Of a stretch of DNA of 64,000 nucleotides, positions 52,901 through 60,652 are shown one piece after another. Under the pieces are notes generated by a model that was not told where the DNA came from, ran no database searches, and saw only the letters and a list, made by a program, of their open reading frames with translations. The first letter of the stretch is position 1, and each line of letters begins with the position of its first letter. The DNA is from Desulfurivibrio sp044068515 (GTDB lineage Bacteria > Desulfobacterota > Desulfobulbia > Desulfobulbales > Desulfurivibrionaceae): positions 1 through 64,000 of the forward strand of contig NZ_JBIPKI010000002.1 in assembly GCF_044068515.1 (NCBI RefSeq), given 5' to 3'. Both the position numbers and the translations under genes were made by a program.

Positions 52901-53238
52901 GGGTGACCATCAGGCTTGGGGTGGCCTACGGAACGGATCTCGACCAGGTCCGGGAACTGCTGCTCCGGGTGGCCAGGAAAAATCCCCGGGTGCTCAAGGA
53001 TCCTAAACCCACCGTTCTGTTCCTGAACTTCGGAGATAGTACCCTGGATCATGCGTTGTCGATTCATGTCTGCGAATTGTCCGAACGGAACCAGGTGATC
53101 GATGAAATCAACCGGGAAATAGAAAGGCTGTTCCAGGAAAATGGGATTGAAATCGCTTTCCGCCGGCTGGATATCAATATCCGCAATAGAGAGGGGGTTG
53201 AAAAAAAGCTGGTGGCCGGCAAGGCAGTAACCAGCTAG
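49924..53238 (+). CDS. Large mechanosensitive channel (MscK/MscM type)
   Basis: This is 1104 residues from the ATG at 49924. A signal peptide (about residues 1-30) leads to a long coiled-coil-rich periplasmic domain of about 480 residues, then about 11 membrane spans. The C-terminal MscS domain has the pore helix region ALGIGLGFGLQEIFANFVSGLI and the beta domain with RPVRIGDVVTIGD. This matches the large KefA/MscK/MscM family that opens on hypo-osmotic shock. The ribosome binding site is weak. No potassium-specific partner is nearby, so K or M subtype cannot be decided. Confidence 0.9.
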   Translation: MFKPSLCRLLLCVILVGQLGLAAPGGAEAGLESTIESVRAKIEAVSDGSLAESEKGELRESYQNTLSFLQRSRDLKTEQAALRQQVEEAPQQLREIQRLRERISKPDPDQLRNTFNRQDLEELEGLLEVKVERMFAWQNELTGVNSELIAAQTRPERTQARVSANRDREQAVEEELRALLRQPESRVQEARQEMLRAERRSLQKSNDLLSQQLAANSTLQELAAQKRDLLSAQIAEIDAKISILQDVINEKRRSLSEQAVSDASAQVLLNGNHQLLREQGSLNRDLSEELLRTTNWVGELTRRNIETKQQIDSLTQIDLALEQQISVLEGSLLLSRILHQQKKTLPAVRIDKRVADQVADLRLRQFELNALRDQLTKPEAYLGDLLGHLPSDQQDSLRPDMEQLIASRVNLVEQLGNNINNLLAQAVTLQLGQRQLQQLSRELQQTIDNQLFWVASNRPLDRIWLLALPDQLVKQWQRLQPLEQLKILGAALPAKWPWLILLAVLLGLHIRWRPVLRRRLLAINEDIDQFPRDSVRHTPMAIALTALLVIPVPAVLAATGMALSSGQAPAMPALGHGLLQLGLAWLVLHLLYLFLAPRDGIAVRHFRWDGELVEHLQRLTGKLAVVMLPLVLIVALNGASPEQMGDDALGRLLMLVGMILLGALLGRMMWCSFPLYHSRILYAGAIMLLTMLPWVLAGMTAWGYHYTSIMLAERFIDTLYLLFLWVLLEGTMVRNLKVAGRRLAYQLALSKNEEEQSRDNGSGEVLVDLPAMDIQQINQQSLRLTKLGIMVLFGVLVYLTWADLLSAVSYLESFTLWEYNSGSGENPALVAVSAADLLVALVIVAFTVTLARNLPGLLEIVVLSRLPLKRGSSYAITTLLSYGIISIGFIFGLSFLGVSWEKLQWLIAALGIGLGFGLQEIFANFVSGLIILLERPVRIGDVVTIGDLSGTVNRIRIRATTITDFDRKEIIVPNKTFVTDQLINWSLSDNVIRVTIRLGVAYGTDLDQVRELLLRVARKNPRVLKDPKPTVLFLNFGDSTLDHALSIHVCELSERNQVIDEINREIERLFQENGIEIAFRRLDINIRNREGVEKKLVAGKAVTS

Positions 53239-53410
53239 CTGGATATCAACAGAGCTGTCGCCGGCTGGGGAAGTGATTCCGCCTTGATCGGTCAGGCAGA
53301 GTGCCAGGAGGCTTGCAGGCCGGCAGGGTCCGGCCGGCTGGAGAAATCGGTGATTGATGCCGCTGTCGCCGATGGTTTTTATAAACCTTAAATCAGCAAT
53401 TTCAAGAACC

Positions 53411-53440
53411 TTGACAAAAAACTGAACCTGGCTCTACACT
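53411..53440 (+). promoter_or_regulatory. Candidate sigma-70 promoter for hsp20
   Basis: A perfect TTGACA (53411-53416) is followed at 18 bases by TACACT (four of six). It gives a leader of about 90 bases. There is no CIRCE element, and no CCCCAT box of a sigma-32 promoter. Confidence 0.5.
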
Positions 53441-53461
53441 GGTTTATCATCTCAATATTAT

Positions 53462-53545
53462 CCCCCTGCAGGGGGGTTCTCCGGGTGATTGTCCCTGTCA
53501 GGCAGCTTGCTGAGCAAAACAAACTGAGGAGGTGGACCATGGACA
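53462..53545 (+). promoter_or_regulatory. hsp20 leader: palindrome and possible ROSE-type RNA thermometer
   Basis: CCCCCTGCAGGGGG (53462-53475) can fold first. The second part, 53496-53545, can form an imperfect hairpin that hides the ribosome binding site. TTGCT (53507-53511) faces AGGA (53527-53530), with CAGC against GGTG outside it, then GG against CC, and TGTC against GACA past the start codon. The U(U/C)GCU motif opposite the Shine-Dalgarno sequence is the hallmark of ROSE thermometers in hsp20 genes. Confidence 0.45.
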
Positions 53546-54096
53546 TCAAGAAACTAGCCCCGTGGAACTGGTTCCAGAAAGAGGAAGAGGCCGTCGGTGC
53601 CCCGGTGCCGCAACGCTATCGCGGCGGTGCCTGGGAGCATCCCGTCATGCATTTGCACCGGGAGATGGACCGGCTTTTCAGCGAGGCCTTCAAAGGTTTC
53701 GGCAGCCCGGCTTTTCCGACCATGCAGGGCCTGGAGAGCTTCCTGAAGCCCAAGCTTGATATCGTCGCCGGCGACAAGGACTATACCATCACGGTCGAGG
53801 TCCCGGGCGTCGATGAAAATGAGGTCAACGTCGAGATTGTTGATGATACGCTGGTGATCAGCGGGGAGAAGAAGCAGGAAAAGGAGGAGAAAGGAAAGGA
53901 TTACCATCGGATGGAACGCTCTTACGGCTCGTTCCGCCGGATTCTTTCTCTGCCCGGTGATGCCGACCAACAGGCGGTCAAGGCCGCCTTCAAAAACGGG
54001 GTATTGACCCTGACCCTGCCCCGCAAGGCTCCCCGCAAGGCCGACGTTCGCCGCATCGAGGTTAAAAGCGGAGGCGGGGGCAAGAAAAAAGCTTAA
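53539..54096 (+). CDS. hsp20: Small heat shock protein Hsp20
   Basis: This is 185 residues from the ATG at 53539, preceded by a strong GAGGAGG. An alpha-crystallin domain covers about residues 70-165, with VEVPGVDENEVNVEI, RMERSYGSFRRILSLP and the C-terminal FKNGVLTLTLPR. The tail is lysine-rich rather than ending in a classic IXI motif. It is an ATP-independent holdase chaperone. Expression may be heat-controlled at the RNA level (see the leader entry). Confidence 0.95.
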   Translation: MDIKKLAPWNWFQKEEEAVGAPVPQRYRGGAWEHPVMHLHREMDRLFSEAFKGFGSPAFPTMQGLESFLKPKLDIVAGDKDYTITVEVPGVDENEVNVEIVDDTLVISGEKKQEKEEKGKDYHRMERSYGSFRRILSLPGDADQQAVKAAFKNGVLTLTLPRKAPRKADVRRIEVKSGGGGKKKA

Positions 54097-54149
54097 ATTT
54101 GATTACCCACCATCTTAGCTGGTTCTATCGTCGCCAGGCTAAACGGGAC

Positions 54150-54188
54150 AAAAAAACCGCCTTTCCGGCCAGGGGAAAGGCGGTTTTT
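54150..54188. terminator. Strong bidirectional intrinsic terminator
   Basis: AAAAACCGCCTTTCC pairs with GGAAAGGCGGTTTTT around a seven-base loop. A runs on the left and T runs on the right let it terminate both the plus-strand hsp20 and the converging minus-strand PxxKW gene. Confidence 0.93.
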
Positions 54189-54216
54189 GCAGAGTTAGAA
54201 AGCAAGGCAGGACTTA

Positions 54217-54486
54217 TTATTTTTTCTTGCTTTTGGCCGCTGCCCGCTTGGAGGCTTTCAAGGGATTGACCCTGACGGCGGCGGCGACGATTTCCGGTTT
54301 AACGTGGGTGGCGAAATTGCAAAAGCCGAGCCGCCATTTGGCGGCGGGAGCCACAAAGGTCCGGCAGAACTTGCTGGCTTCCACTTCCACGATCCGGCCG
54401 CAGCCTTCGCATTTATCGATGATTGCCTGAAACTGGCCGCTGCTGTATTTGCTGGTGTCGTCTTGCTGTGCCGCTGCCTTTGCCAT
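54217..54486 (-). CDS. PxxKW family cysteine-rich protein
   Basis: This 89-residue protein has CEGCGRI, KFCRTF, PAAKW and GFCNFATH, the spacing of the PxxKW family known mainly from sulfate-reducing and related bacteria. Four cysteines suggest a metal site. The C-terminus is a lysine- and alanine-rich tail. The function is unknown. It has its own strong promoter and shares a terminator with hsp20. Confidence 0.85.
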   Translation of the reverse strand: MAKAAAQQDDTSKYSSGQFQAIIDKCEGCGRIVEVEASKFCRTFVAPAAKWRLGFCNFATHVKPEIVAAAVRVNPLKASKRAAAKSKKK

Positions 54487-54551
54487 AACTTTAACCTCCG
54501 AACAGATGGGGCGAGAAGTAATAAGATCAGTCTGATAAGCCGTGAAACGCG

Positions 54552-54582
54552 ATTATATAAATGATCACCGGGGAGATGTCAA
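54552..54582 (-). promoter_or_regulatory. Strong sigma-70 promoter for the PxxKW gene
   Basis: On the minus strand TTGACA is followed at 17 bases by TATATA, or at 19 bases by a perfect TATAAT. The transcript would start near 54545, about 60 bases before the ATG. Confidence 0.7.
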
Positions 54583-54662
54583 CCAAAAGCGTTGCCTATC
54601 CGCAAATCACCGTTTACTTTCTTGTTTTTCCTTTTCTCATGGGCTATAAGGTGAAATGGCCG

Positions 54663-54688
54663 CACCCCCAGGCGCCATGGCGGGGGTG
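54663..54688. repeat. GC-rich hairpin before pilC
   Basis: CACCCCC (54663-54669) pairs with GGGGGTG (54682-54688) around a 12-base loop. It lies in the gap between the divergent PxxKW and GspF/PilC genes. No T tract follows. Confidence 0.4.
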
Positions 54689-54773
54689 GGGCTGAAACAA
54701 TTGCATCGCAAGGTGGTTCTTGGAGCGGTCCAGCATGTCGGGCCGGGGTAAATTCTGCCAGGAGATTGAAACC

Positions 54774-55982
54774 ATGCCTGTTTACGTCTGGAAAGGGATC
54801 AATTCGTACGGGGAAAAACGCAAGGGCAAGCTGGAAGCGCCCAGCGAAGCGGCTGCCCAGTCTCACCTTAAAAGGATGAGGGTTACCGCCTCCATGCTTA
54901 AGGAGGCGCCCAAGAACCTGCTTGCTGATATTGCATTTTTTCAGCCCAAGGTTACCGGCAAGGACGTGGTTATTTTCACCCGGCAGCTTTCAACCATGAT
55001 CGATGCCGGCCTCCCTTTGGTGCAGAGCCTGCAGATTCTTGGCGAACAGCAGGAAAATCCCACCTTCAAGAAGGTGCTGCGGGCCATCCGCGCCGATGTC
55101 GAATCCGGCTCCACCTTCGCCGATGCGATGAAAAAGCATCCGACTATTTTTGATACCCTCTATTGCAACATGGTGGAGGCCGGGGAGGTCGGCGGGATCC
55201 TGGATACCATCTGCGCCCGCCTGGCCACTTTCATGGAAAAAAGCCAGGCCCTCAAAAAAAAGGTCAAGGGGGCCATGACCTATCCGGTTATCTGTGTCTG
55301 CATTTCCTTGATCGTGCTGGCGGTGATGCTGATCTTCGTGGTTCCGGTGTTTGAAGAAATGTTCGCCGATTTCGGCTCGGCCCTGCCTGGCCCCACCCAG
55401 ATGGTGGTCAACATGAGCGCCTTCGCCCAGAGCAATTTCCATTATATGCTGGGGGCGCTGTTCCTCTCTATTTACGGGTTTAAAAAAGTTTACCGGACCG
55501 AAAAGGGCCAGGAAAAGATCGACGAAATAATGCTCCGTATGCCCGTCATCGGCACCCTGCTGCGCCGGGTGGCGGTGGCCAAGTTCTCCCGGACCCTGGG
55601 CACCATGCTGCAAAGCGGGGTGCCGATCCTGGAATCCCTCAGAGTGGTGGCCCGCACCGCCGGCAACAAGGTGGTCGAAAAGGCGGTCTTTCGGGTGACC
55701 GACAGCATCAGTGAAGGTCGGCCCCTGGCGGACCCTTTGGCCGAGACCGGGGTTTTTCCGGCGATGGTGGTTCAGATGATCAATGTCGGTGAATCCTCCG
55801 GGGCCTTGGATACGATGCTGATCAAGATCGCCGATTTTTACGATGAAGAGGTGGATCAGGCGGTGGATAATTTAACCGCTTCGATCGAGCCCTTGATGAT
55901 GGTGTTTTTGGGCGGGATGATCGGCGGCCTGGTGGTCGCCATGTATCTGCCGATTTTCGGCATGGCCGCGGCCATTGGCTAA
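54774..55982 (+). CDS. pilC: Type II secretion / type IV pilus inner-membrane platform protein (GspF/PilC)
   Basis: This is 402 residues from the ATG at 54774, with AGGAG about 10 bases upstream. It starts with MPVYVWKGINSYGEKRKGKLEA and has two GspF domains (about residues 68-192 and 270-393). Each contains the FTRQLSTMIDAGLPLVQSL-like motif, and there are three membrane spans. It would be the platform for a pilus or secretion ATPase. No pilin, pilB or pilT is adjacent, so the gene stands alone; the other parts must be elsewhere. Confidence 0.92.
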   Translation: MPVYVWKGINSYGEKRKGKLEAPSEAAAQSHLKRMRVTASMLKEAPKNLLADIAFFQPKVTGKDVVIFTRQLSTMIDAGLPLVQSLQILGEQQENPTFKKVLRAIRADVESGSTFADAMKKHPTIFDTLYCNMVEAGEVGGILDTICARLATFMEKSQALKKKVKGAMTYPVICVCISLIVLAVMLIFVVPVFEEMFADFGSALPGPTQMVVNMSAFAQSNFHYMLGALFLSIYGFKKVYRTEKGQEKIDEIMLRMPVIGTLLRRVAVAKFSRTLGTMLQSGVPILESLRVVARTAGNKVVEKAVFRVTDSISEGRPLADPLAETGVFPAMVVQMINVGESSGALDTMLIKIADFYDEEVDQAVDNLTASIEPLMMVFLGGMIGGLVVAMYLPIFGMAAAIG

Positions 55983-56143
55983 AACCCCTGAGCCCGGGTT
56001 GTTTGATCCCCGAGGATCTGACCGATTTACGCTTTGCTTCGCAGTTCCCGCCGCTGCCGGTCAGGTGGTGGGATTTGAGCGGTCCGAGAAGCGGAACGTC
56101 TTAATTTTGCAAAAACAAGCAGTTAAATACCAAGGAGAAGGAG

Positions 56144-57436
56144 ATGGGTGAAATTATCGGAGTTCTGGGGCGTGAGGTAATTGATTCGCGGGGCAATCCC
56201 ACCGTGGAGGTCGAGGTTCACCTGGACACGGGAGTCGGCGGCCGGGCCCTGGTTCCCTCGGGCGCCTCCACCGGCAGCCGCGAGGCCCTCGAACTGCGGG
56301 ACACCCGTAAGAAACGCTACCTCGGCAAAGGGGTGGAAACAGCGGTGGCCAACGTCAACAACGTGATCGGTCCGGCCCTGGTGGGCCTCGAATCCACCGA
56401 GCAGGTCCTGCTGGATCAGATTATGCTGGAACTGGACGGTACCGCCAACAAGAAGAAGCTTGGGGCCAACGCCATCCTTGGGGTTTCCATGGCCGTGGCC
56501 CGGGCTTCGGCCGAGGATGTGGGCCTGCCCCTTTACAGCTATCTGGGCGGGGTCAACGCCAAGGTGCTGCCGGTTCCGATGATGAATGTCCTCAACGGCG
56601 GGGCCCATGCCGATAACAATGTCGACGTGCAGGAATTCATGATCATGCCCCTGGGCGCCCCCAGCTTCAAAGAAGCTCTGCGGATGGGAGTGGAGACCTT
56701 CCATACCCTGAAGGCGGTCCTCAAAAAAGCGGGACACCAGACGGCGGTGGGCGATGAGGGCGGCTTCGCCCCCAACCTCAGGTCCAATGAAGAAGCGATG
56801 GAGTCGCTGTTGGAGGCCATCGTCAAGGCGGGCTACCGCCCCGGCCAGGATATCGCCATCGCCCTGGATGTGGCCGCCAGCGAACTCTACGATGCCAAGG
56901 GCAAGTGCTATGTCCTGGCCGCCGAGCAAAAACCGAAGAAAACAGCCGCTGAACTGATCAAGCTTTATGCTTCCTGGGTCAAGAAATATCCCCTGGTTTC
57001 CATAGAAGACGGGCTGGCAGAGGGCGACTGGGCCGGCTGGAAAACCATGACCGAGGAACTGGGTAACCAGGTTCAGATCGTCGGCGATGATATTTTTGTC
57101 ACCAATACGGCTATTCTGGCCAAAGGAATCAAGCAGGGAGTGGCCAACTCGATCTTGATCAAGCTCAACCAGATCGGCAGTTTGACCGAGACCATCGACG
57201 CGGTCAGCATGGCCCAGCGAGCCGGCTATACGGCCGTGATCTCTCACCGTTCCGGCGAAACCGAGGATACCACCATCGCCGATTTGAGCGTGGCTCTCAA
57301 CACCGGCCAGATTAAGACCGGGGCGCCTTCCCGCACCGATCGGGTGGCCAAGTACAATCAATTGCTGCGGATCGAGGAAGAACTGGGGGCAACGGCCCGC
57401 TTTGCCGGCCAGACCGCTTTGCAACTTAATTCTTGA
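56144..57436 (+). CDS. eno: Enolase
   Basis: This 430-residue enzyme converts 2-phosphoglycerate to phosphoenolpyruvate. It has REVIDSRGNPTVEVEV near the N-terminus, SGASTGSREALELRD, LPVPMMNVLNGGAHADNNVDVQEFM, the catalytic GDEGGFAPN, and ILIKLNQIGSLTETI with the active-site Lys, followed by ISHRSGETED. A double AAGGAGAAGGAG precedes the ATG. Length matches E. coli (432). Confidence 0.97.
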   Translation: MGEIIGVLGREVIDSRGNPTVEVEVHLDTGVGGRALVPSGASTGSREALELRDTRKKRYLGKGVETAVANVNNVIGPALVGLESTEQVLLDQIMLELDGTANKKKLGANAILGVSMAVARASAEDVGLPLYSYLGGVNAKVLPVPMMNVLNGGAHADNNVDVQEFMIMPLGAPSFKEALRMGVETFHTLKAVLKKAGHQTAVGDEGGFAPNLRSNEEAMESLLEAIVKAGYRPGQDIAIALDVAASELYDAKGKCYVLAAEQKPKKTAAELIKLYASWVKKYPLVSIEDGLAEGDWAGWKTMTEELGNQVQIVGDDIFVTNTAILAKGIKQGVANSILIKLNQIGSLTETIDAVSMAQRAGYTAVISHRSGETEDTTIADLSVALNTGQIKTGAPSRTDRVAKYNQLLRIEEELGATARFAGQTALQLNS

Positions 57437-57600
57437 CAAAACGAGGTTATCTTGCTTTTTTGGCCAGGCTGATCCGGCCCTGCTCAAGGGTCGGCAACCT
57501 GGCCGGCCCGTAAGCCCCGCCGGGGTTATGCCGGAGCTTGCCCCGGTGGTAGTTACGGTCTTAATTTGTCGACGATTATTACAGAAAACGGGAGGGCCTG

Positions 57601-57888
57601 ATGACCCTGACCAAGGCGGATCTGATTCAGAAAGTCTACCGGCAGCACGACTTGACCAAGACCCAGGCCACCGAAGTGGTGGAAGCCTTTCTGGGGATCG
57701 CCAAACGCTCCCTCCAGGAGGGGGAGGATTTGCTGCTCAGCGGCTTCGGCAAATTCAACGTCAAACAGAAAAATTCCCGCCGGGGCCGCAATCCACAGAC
57801 CGGCGCCGAGTTGCTTCTGGCCCCCCGCAAGGTCATAACCTTCAAACCGTCGGGGATCTTGCGCAATCGAATCAACGGGGCGGAATAA
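57601..57888 (+). CDS. ihfA: Integration host factor alpha-type / HU-family DNA-binding protein
   Basis: This 95-residue DNA-bending protein has TLTKADLIQKVY at the start, LLSGFGKFNVKQKNSRRGRNPQTG at the saddle and beta arm, and RKVITFKPSGILRNRING at the end. The arm tip sequence RGRNPQTG and length match the IHF alpha branch. GGGAGG stands about eight bases upstream. A strong terminator lies 220 bases downstream. Confidence 0.9.
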   Translation: MTLTKADLIQKVYRQHDLTKTQATEVVEAFLGIAKRSLQEGEDLLLSGFGKFNVKQKNSRRGRNPQTGAELLLAPRKVITFKPSGILRNRINGAE

Positions 57889-58110
57889 TAATTCCAGCCC
57901 CCTGTCCGGACCCGGTCAACCCGGTGGCAAGTTGTGCCATCGGCGCCGGTTTGACCGGTGAAATCGCGGTTCCTTGCCTATGCCGGCGACGAGATCCCGG
58001 CTGGAACTGAACAGGATGCGCCGGCCGCCGGCAAGCTGCCGGGTTTGGCCCCAGTAAATCCGGACCTGGTTAAGCTTTAAGGCGGTATGGGTGTTGGGCT
58101 TACATGGTTG

Positions 58111-58146
58111 TGGCGTTTCCGGCGGCGGAAACGCCAGTTTTTTTTT
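58111..58146 (+). terminator. Strong intrinsic terminator between ihfA and lpxD
   Basis: TGGCGTTTCC pairs perfectly with GGAAACGCCA around a six-base GGCGGC loop, followed by nine T residues. It lies 33 bases before the lpxD ATG, so lpxD needs either a promoter inside this element or readthrough. Confidence 0.9.
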
Positions 58147-58179
58147 ATCTACGCTGTTTAAAACTCGCGGAGAGAGCAA

Positions 58180-59262
58180 ATGGCGACGTTGACGGAACTG
58201 GCCGCCATGGTGGAAGGGGTGGTGGAGGGAGACGGTGAGATCACGATTACCGGCCTTAACGATCTCGAGCGGGCCGGTCCGGGAGAGCTTGCTTTCCTGG
58301 CCGATTCGGGCCGGCTTGACAAACTGGAGCGCTGCCGGGCCTCGGCCCTGATCATTTCCCGTACCCGGGTGGAGTTGCCGCAGTTCAACGAAGCAAAAGT
58401 TGCCTTGCTCCGGGTAAGCAATCCGTACCTGGCGGCCACCCGAATTCAGAACTTTTTTCTGGCCGCCCCCTTCAAGGCCCTGGGAGTGCACTCCGGCGCG
58501 GTGATCGGTGAAAATTGCCGCATCCCGGCGGAAGTCAGCATCGCCGCGGGGGTGATTCTGGGCAACGGCGTTGAGCTTGGCGCCAGGGTACAACTGGCCG
58601 CCGGAGCGGTGATCGGCGATAACGCGATTCTCGGCGATGATGTGGTGATCCATCCCAATGTCACGCTTTATCCCCAGACGGTCATCGGCCACCGGGTCAT
58701 CATTCATGCCGGCAGCGTGATCGGCAGTGATGGCTTCGGCTACGCCACCGATGGAGAGGGCCGGCACCACAAACGCTCGCATCTGGGCCGTGTCCGGATC
58801 GAAGATGATGTTGAAATCGGGGCCAATGTCTGTATCGACCGCGGCACTTTCGGCGAGACCCTGATCAAGGCCGGCAGCAAGATTGACAACCTGGTCCAGA
58901 TCGCCCACAACGTGGAAATCGGTGAAAACTCCCTGGTCGTGGCCCAGGTCGGAATCGCCGGCAGCACCCGGCTGGGCCGCCAGGTAGTGCTGGGTGGCCA
59001 GACGGGCGTGGCGGGTCACCTGCAAATTGGCGCCGGAGTAATGGTGGCGGCCAAATCCGGGGTTCACAACAATCAGCCGGCCGGGGCGGTGATCGCCGGG
59101 GCACCGGCCATCGATCATAAGAAGTGGCGCCGGAGCATCGTTGCCCTGGCCAGGTTGCCTGAGATGCTGCGGGAATTACGCGATTTACGGCGGCAGTTGA
59201 CCGAGTTGACGGCGGGTGAGCGCTCCGAAAAGCAGGCTGGCAAGGAGACTGGCAATGAGTGA
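58180..59262 (+). CDS. lpxD: UDP-3-O-(3-hydroxyacyl)glucosamine N-acyltransferase
   Basis: This 360-residue enzyme adds the second acyl chain in lipid A synthesis. An N-terminal uridine-binding domain (about residues 1-100) precedes a left-handed beta helix of hexapeptide repeats, with the catalytic His in LVQIAHNVEIG near residue 247. GAGAGAG precedes the ATG. Its stop overlaps fabZ (ATGAGTGA). Confidence 0.95.
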   Translation: MATLTELAAMVEGVVEGDGEITITGLNDLERAGPGELAFLADSGRLDKLERCRASALIISRTRVELPQFNEAKVALLRVSNPYLAATRIQNFFLAAPFKALGVHSGAVIGENCRIPAEVSIAAGVILGNGVELGARVQLAAGAVIGDNAILGDDVVIHPNVTLYPQTVIGHRVIIHAGSVIGSDGFGYATDGEGRHHKRSHLGRVRIEDDVEIGANVCIDRGTFGETLIKAGSKIDNLVQIAHNVEIGENSLVVAQVGIAGSTRLGRQVVLGGQTGVAGHLQIGAGVMVAAKSGVHNNQPAGAVIAGAPAIDHKKWRRSIVALARLPEMLRELRDLRRQLTELTAGERSEKQAGKETGNE

Positions 59263-59704
59263 ACAGGAATTGGGCATGTTGGACATCAAGGGGATTCTGG
59301 CGGTGCTGCCTCACCGTTATCCCTTTGTTATGGTGGATCGGATTCTGAGCGTGGAGCCGGGCGAGCGGATTCGAGGTTATAAAAACGTCAGCATCAACGA
59401 GAATTTTTTCCAGGGCCATTTCCCCGGCGAGCCGGTGATGCCGGGGGTGCTGATCCTGGAAGGGATGGCCCAGACCGGGGCCCTGCTGGCCTATCTCACC
59501 GGGGGCGAGGATATTGCCGGCAAACTGGTCTATTTTGCCGGCATCGACGGCGCCAAGTTCCGCCGCAAAGTGGTGCCCGGCGATCAGCTGGTCTACGAAC
59601 TGGCGGTCAAGAAACGCAAGAGCCGTTTCTGGATTATGGAAGGCCGGGCTTACGTGGATGATGTCCTGGCCACCGAGGCCCAGCTGATGGCCACTTTTGC
59701 TTAA
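59255..59704 (+). CDS. fabZ: 3-hydroxyacyl-[acyl-carrier-protein] dehydratase FabZ
   Basis: This is 149 residues from the ATG at 59255, with AAGGAG nine bases upstream. The catalytic His is in LPHRYPFVMVDR and the catalytic Glu in PVMPGVLILEGMAQ; GHFPG follows the hot-dog helix start. It overlaps lpxD by eight bases. It supplies unsaturated intermediates to fatty acid synthesis and competes with LpxA/LpxD for hydroxyacyl-ACP. Confidence 0.95.
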   Translation: MSEQELGMLDIKGILAVLPHRYPFVMVDRILSVEPGERIRGYKNVSINENFFQGHFPGEPVMPGVLILEGMAQTGALLAYLTGGEDIAGKLVYFAGIDGAKFRRKVVPGDQLVYELAVKKRKSRFWIMEGRAYVDDVLATEAQLMATFA

Positions 59705-59848
59705 CATGGGGCCAAGGGGCAGGGAATAAAACCGCGCCTGCCCCCGGGTTTTGCCCGGGCTCGCCGTTCATTCTGAATCCGGCTCCGCCGGGCGCCCTGG
59801 ATTCCAAACTTTTAACCTGACCAACTTGAGGCGGCTGGAGGCCGCATT

Positions 59849-60652
59849 ATGAATATTCATCCCACCGCATTAATCGATCCCGGCGCCGAACTGGATCAGA
59901 CGGTCAGCGTCGGTCCCTATACCGTCATCGGCTCCGGGGTCAGAATCGGGGCCCGGACGGAAATCGGGGCCCACTGCACCCTGAGCGGCCCCACCCTGAT
60001 CGGCGAGGGCAATAAAATCGGCCCTTTCGCCACGGTGGGCGCGCCCCCGCAGGATCTCAAGTACAAGGGAGAGCCCACTGAACTGATCATCGGCAACGAC
60101 AATGTGATCCGCGAATATGTCTCCATCCACCGCGGTACCGCTTCCGGCCTCGGTCATACCCGGATCGGAGACCAGTGCCTGCTGATGGCCTATGTCCATA
60201 TCGCCCACGACTGCACCCTGGGCAACGGGGTCATCATGGCCAACGCCGTTACCCTGGCCGGTCATGTCAGTATCGAGGACCGGTCGATCATCGGCGGGCT
60301 TACCGCGATCCAACAGTTTGTCCGGGTCGGAACCTTTGCCTATATCGGCGGAATGTCCGGTCTGAGTAAAGATGTTCCGCCCTATGTGGTGATGGCCGGA
60401 ATCCGCAAGCAGATGCGGATCAGCGGGATCAACCATATCGGTCTGCGCCGGGCCGGCTGCCCCCCTGAGAACATTCGGGGCTTGCAGGCCGCTTTCAAGA
60501 TTATCTTTCGCACCCCCGAACTGCTCCTCCAGGAAGCTCTGGACCATACCCTGGCCCAGGTCGATGACTGCGCCGAGGTTCGCCACCTGGTGGGCTTCTT
60601 TCGAACCTCCAGGCAAGGGGTGCTCCGCCAGGTTGGCGAAGACGATGACTAA
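59849..60652 (+). CDS. lpxA: UDP-N-acetylglucosamine acyltransferase
   Basis: This 267-residue enzyme catalyses the first step of lipid A synthesis. It consists of hexapeptide repeats beginning IHPTALIDPGAELDQTVSVGP, with the catalytic His in AYVHIAHDCTLG near residue 122, and the C-terminal helical region with GINHIGLRRAG. A 144-base gap with several hairpins separates it from fabZ. It overlaps lpxI by eight bases. Confidence 0.96.
   Translation: MNIHPTALIDPGAELDQTVSVGPYTVIGSGVRIGARTEIGAHCTLSGPTLIGEGNKIGPFATVGAPPQDLKYKGEPTELIIGNDNVIREYVSIHRGTASGLGHTRIGDQCLLMAYVHIAHDCTLGNGVIMANAVTLAGHVSIEDRSIIGGLTAIQQFVRVGTFAYIGGMSGLSKDVPPYVVMAGIRKQMRISGINHIGLRRAGCPPENIRGLQAAFKIIFRTPELLLQEALDHTLAQVDDCAEVRHLVGFFRTSRQGVLRQVGEDDD

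Noticed and set aside
53390..53470. Sigma-32 or CIRCE control of hsp20
   Set aside because: There is no CCCCAT-type -10 box at the needed spacing and no TTAGCACTC-N9-GAGTGCTAA repeat.
56123..57487. Open frame of 454 codons antisense to enolase
   Set aside because: It mirrors the enolase gene, and enolase has every catalytic motif.
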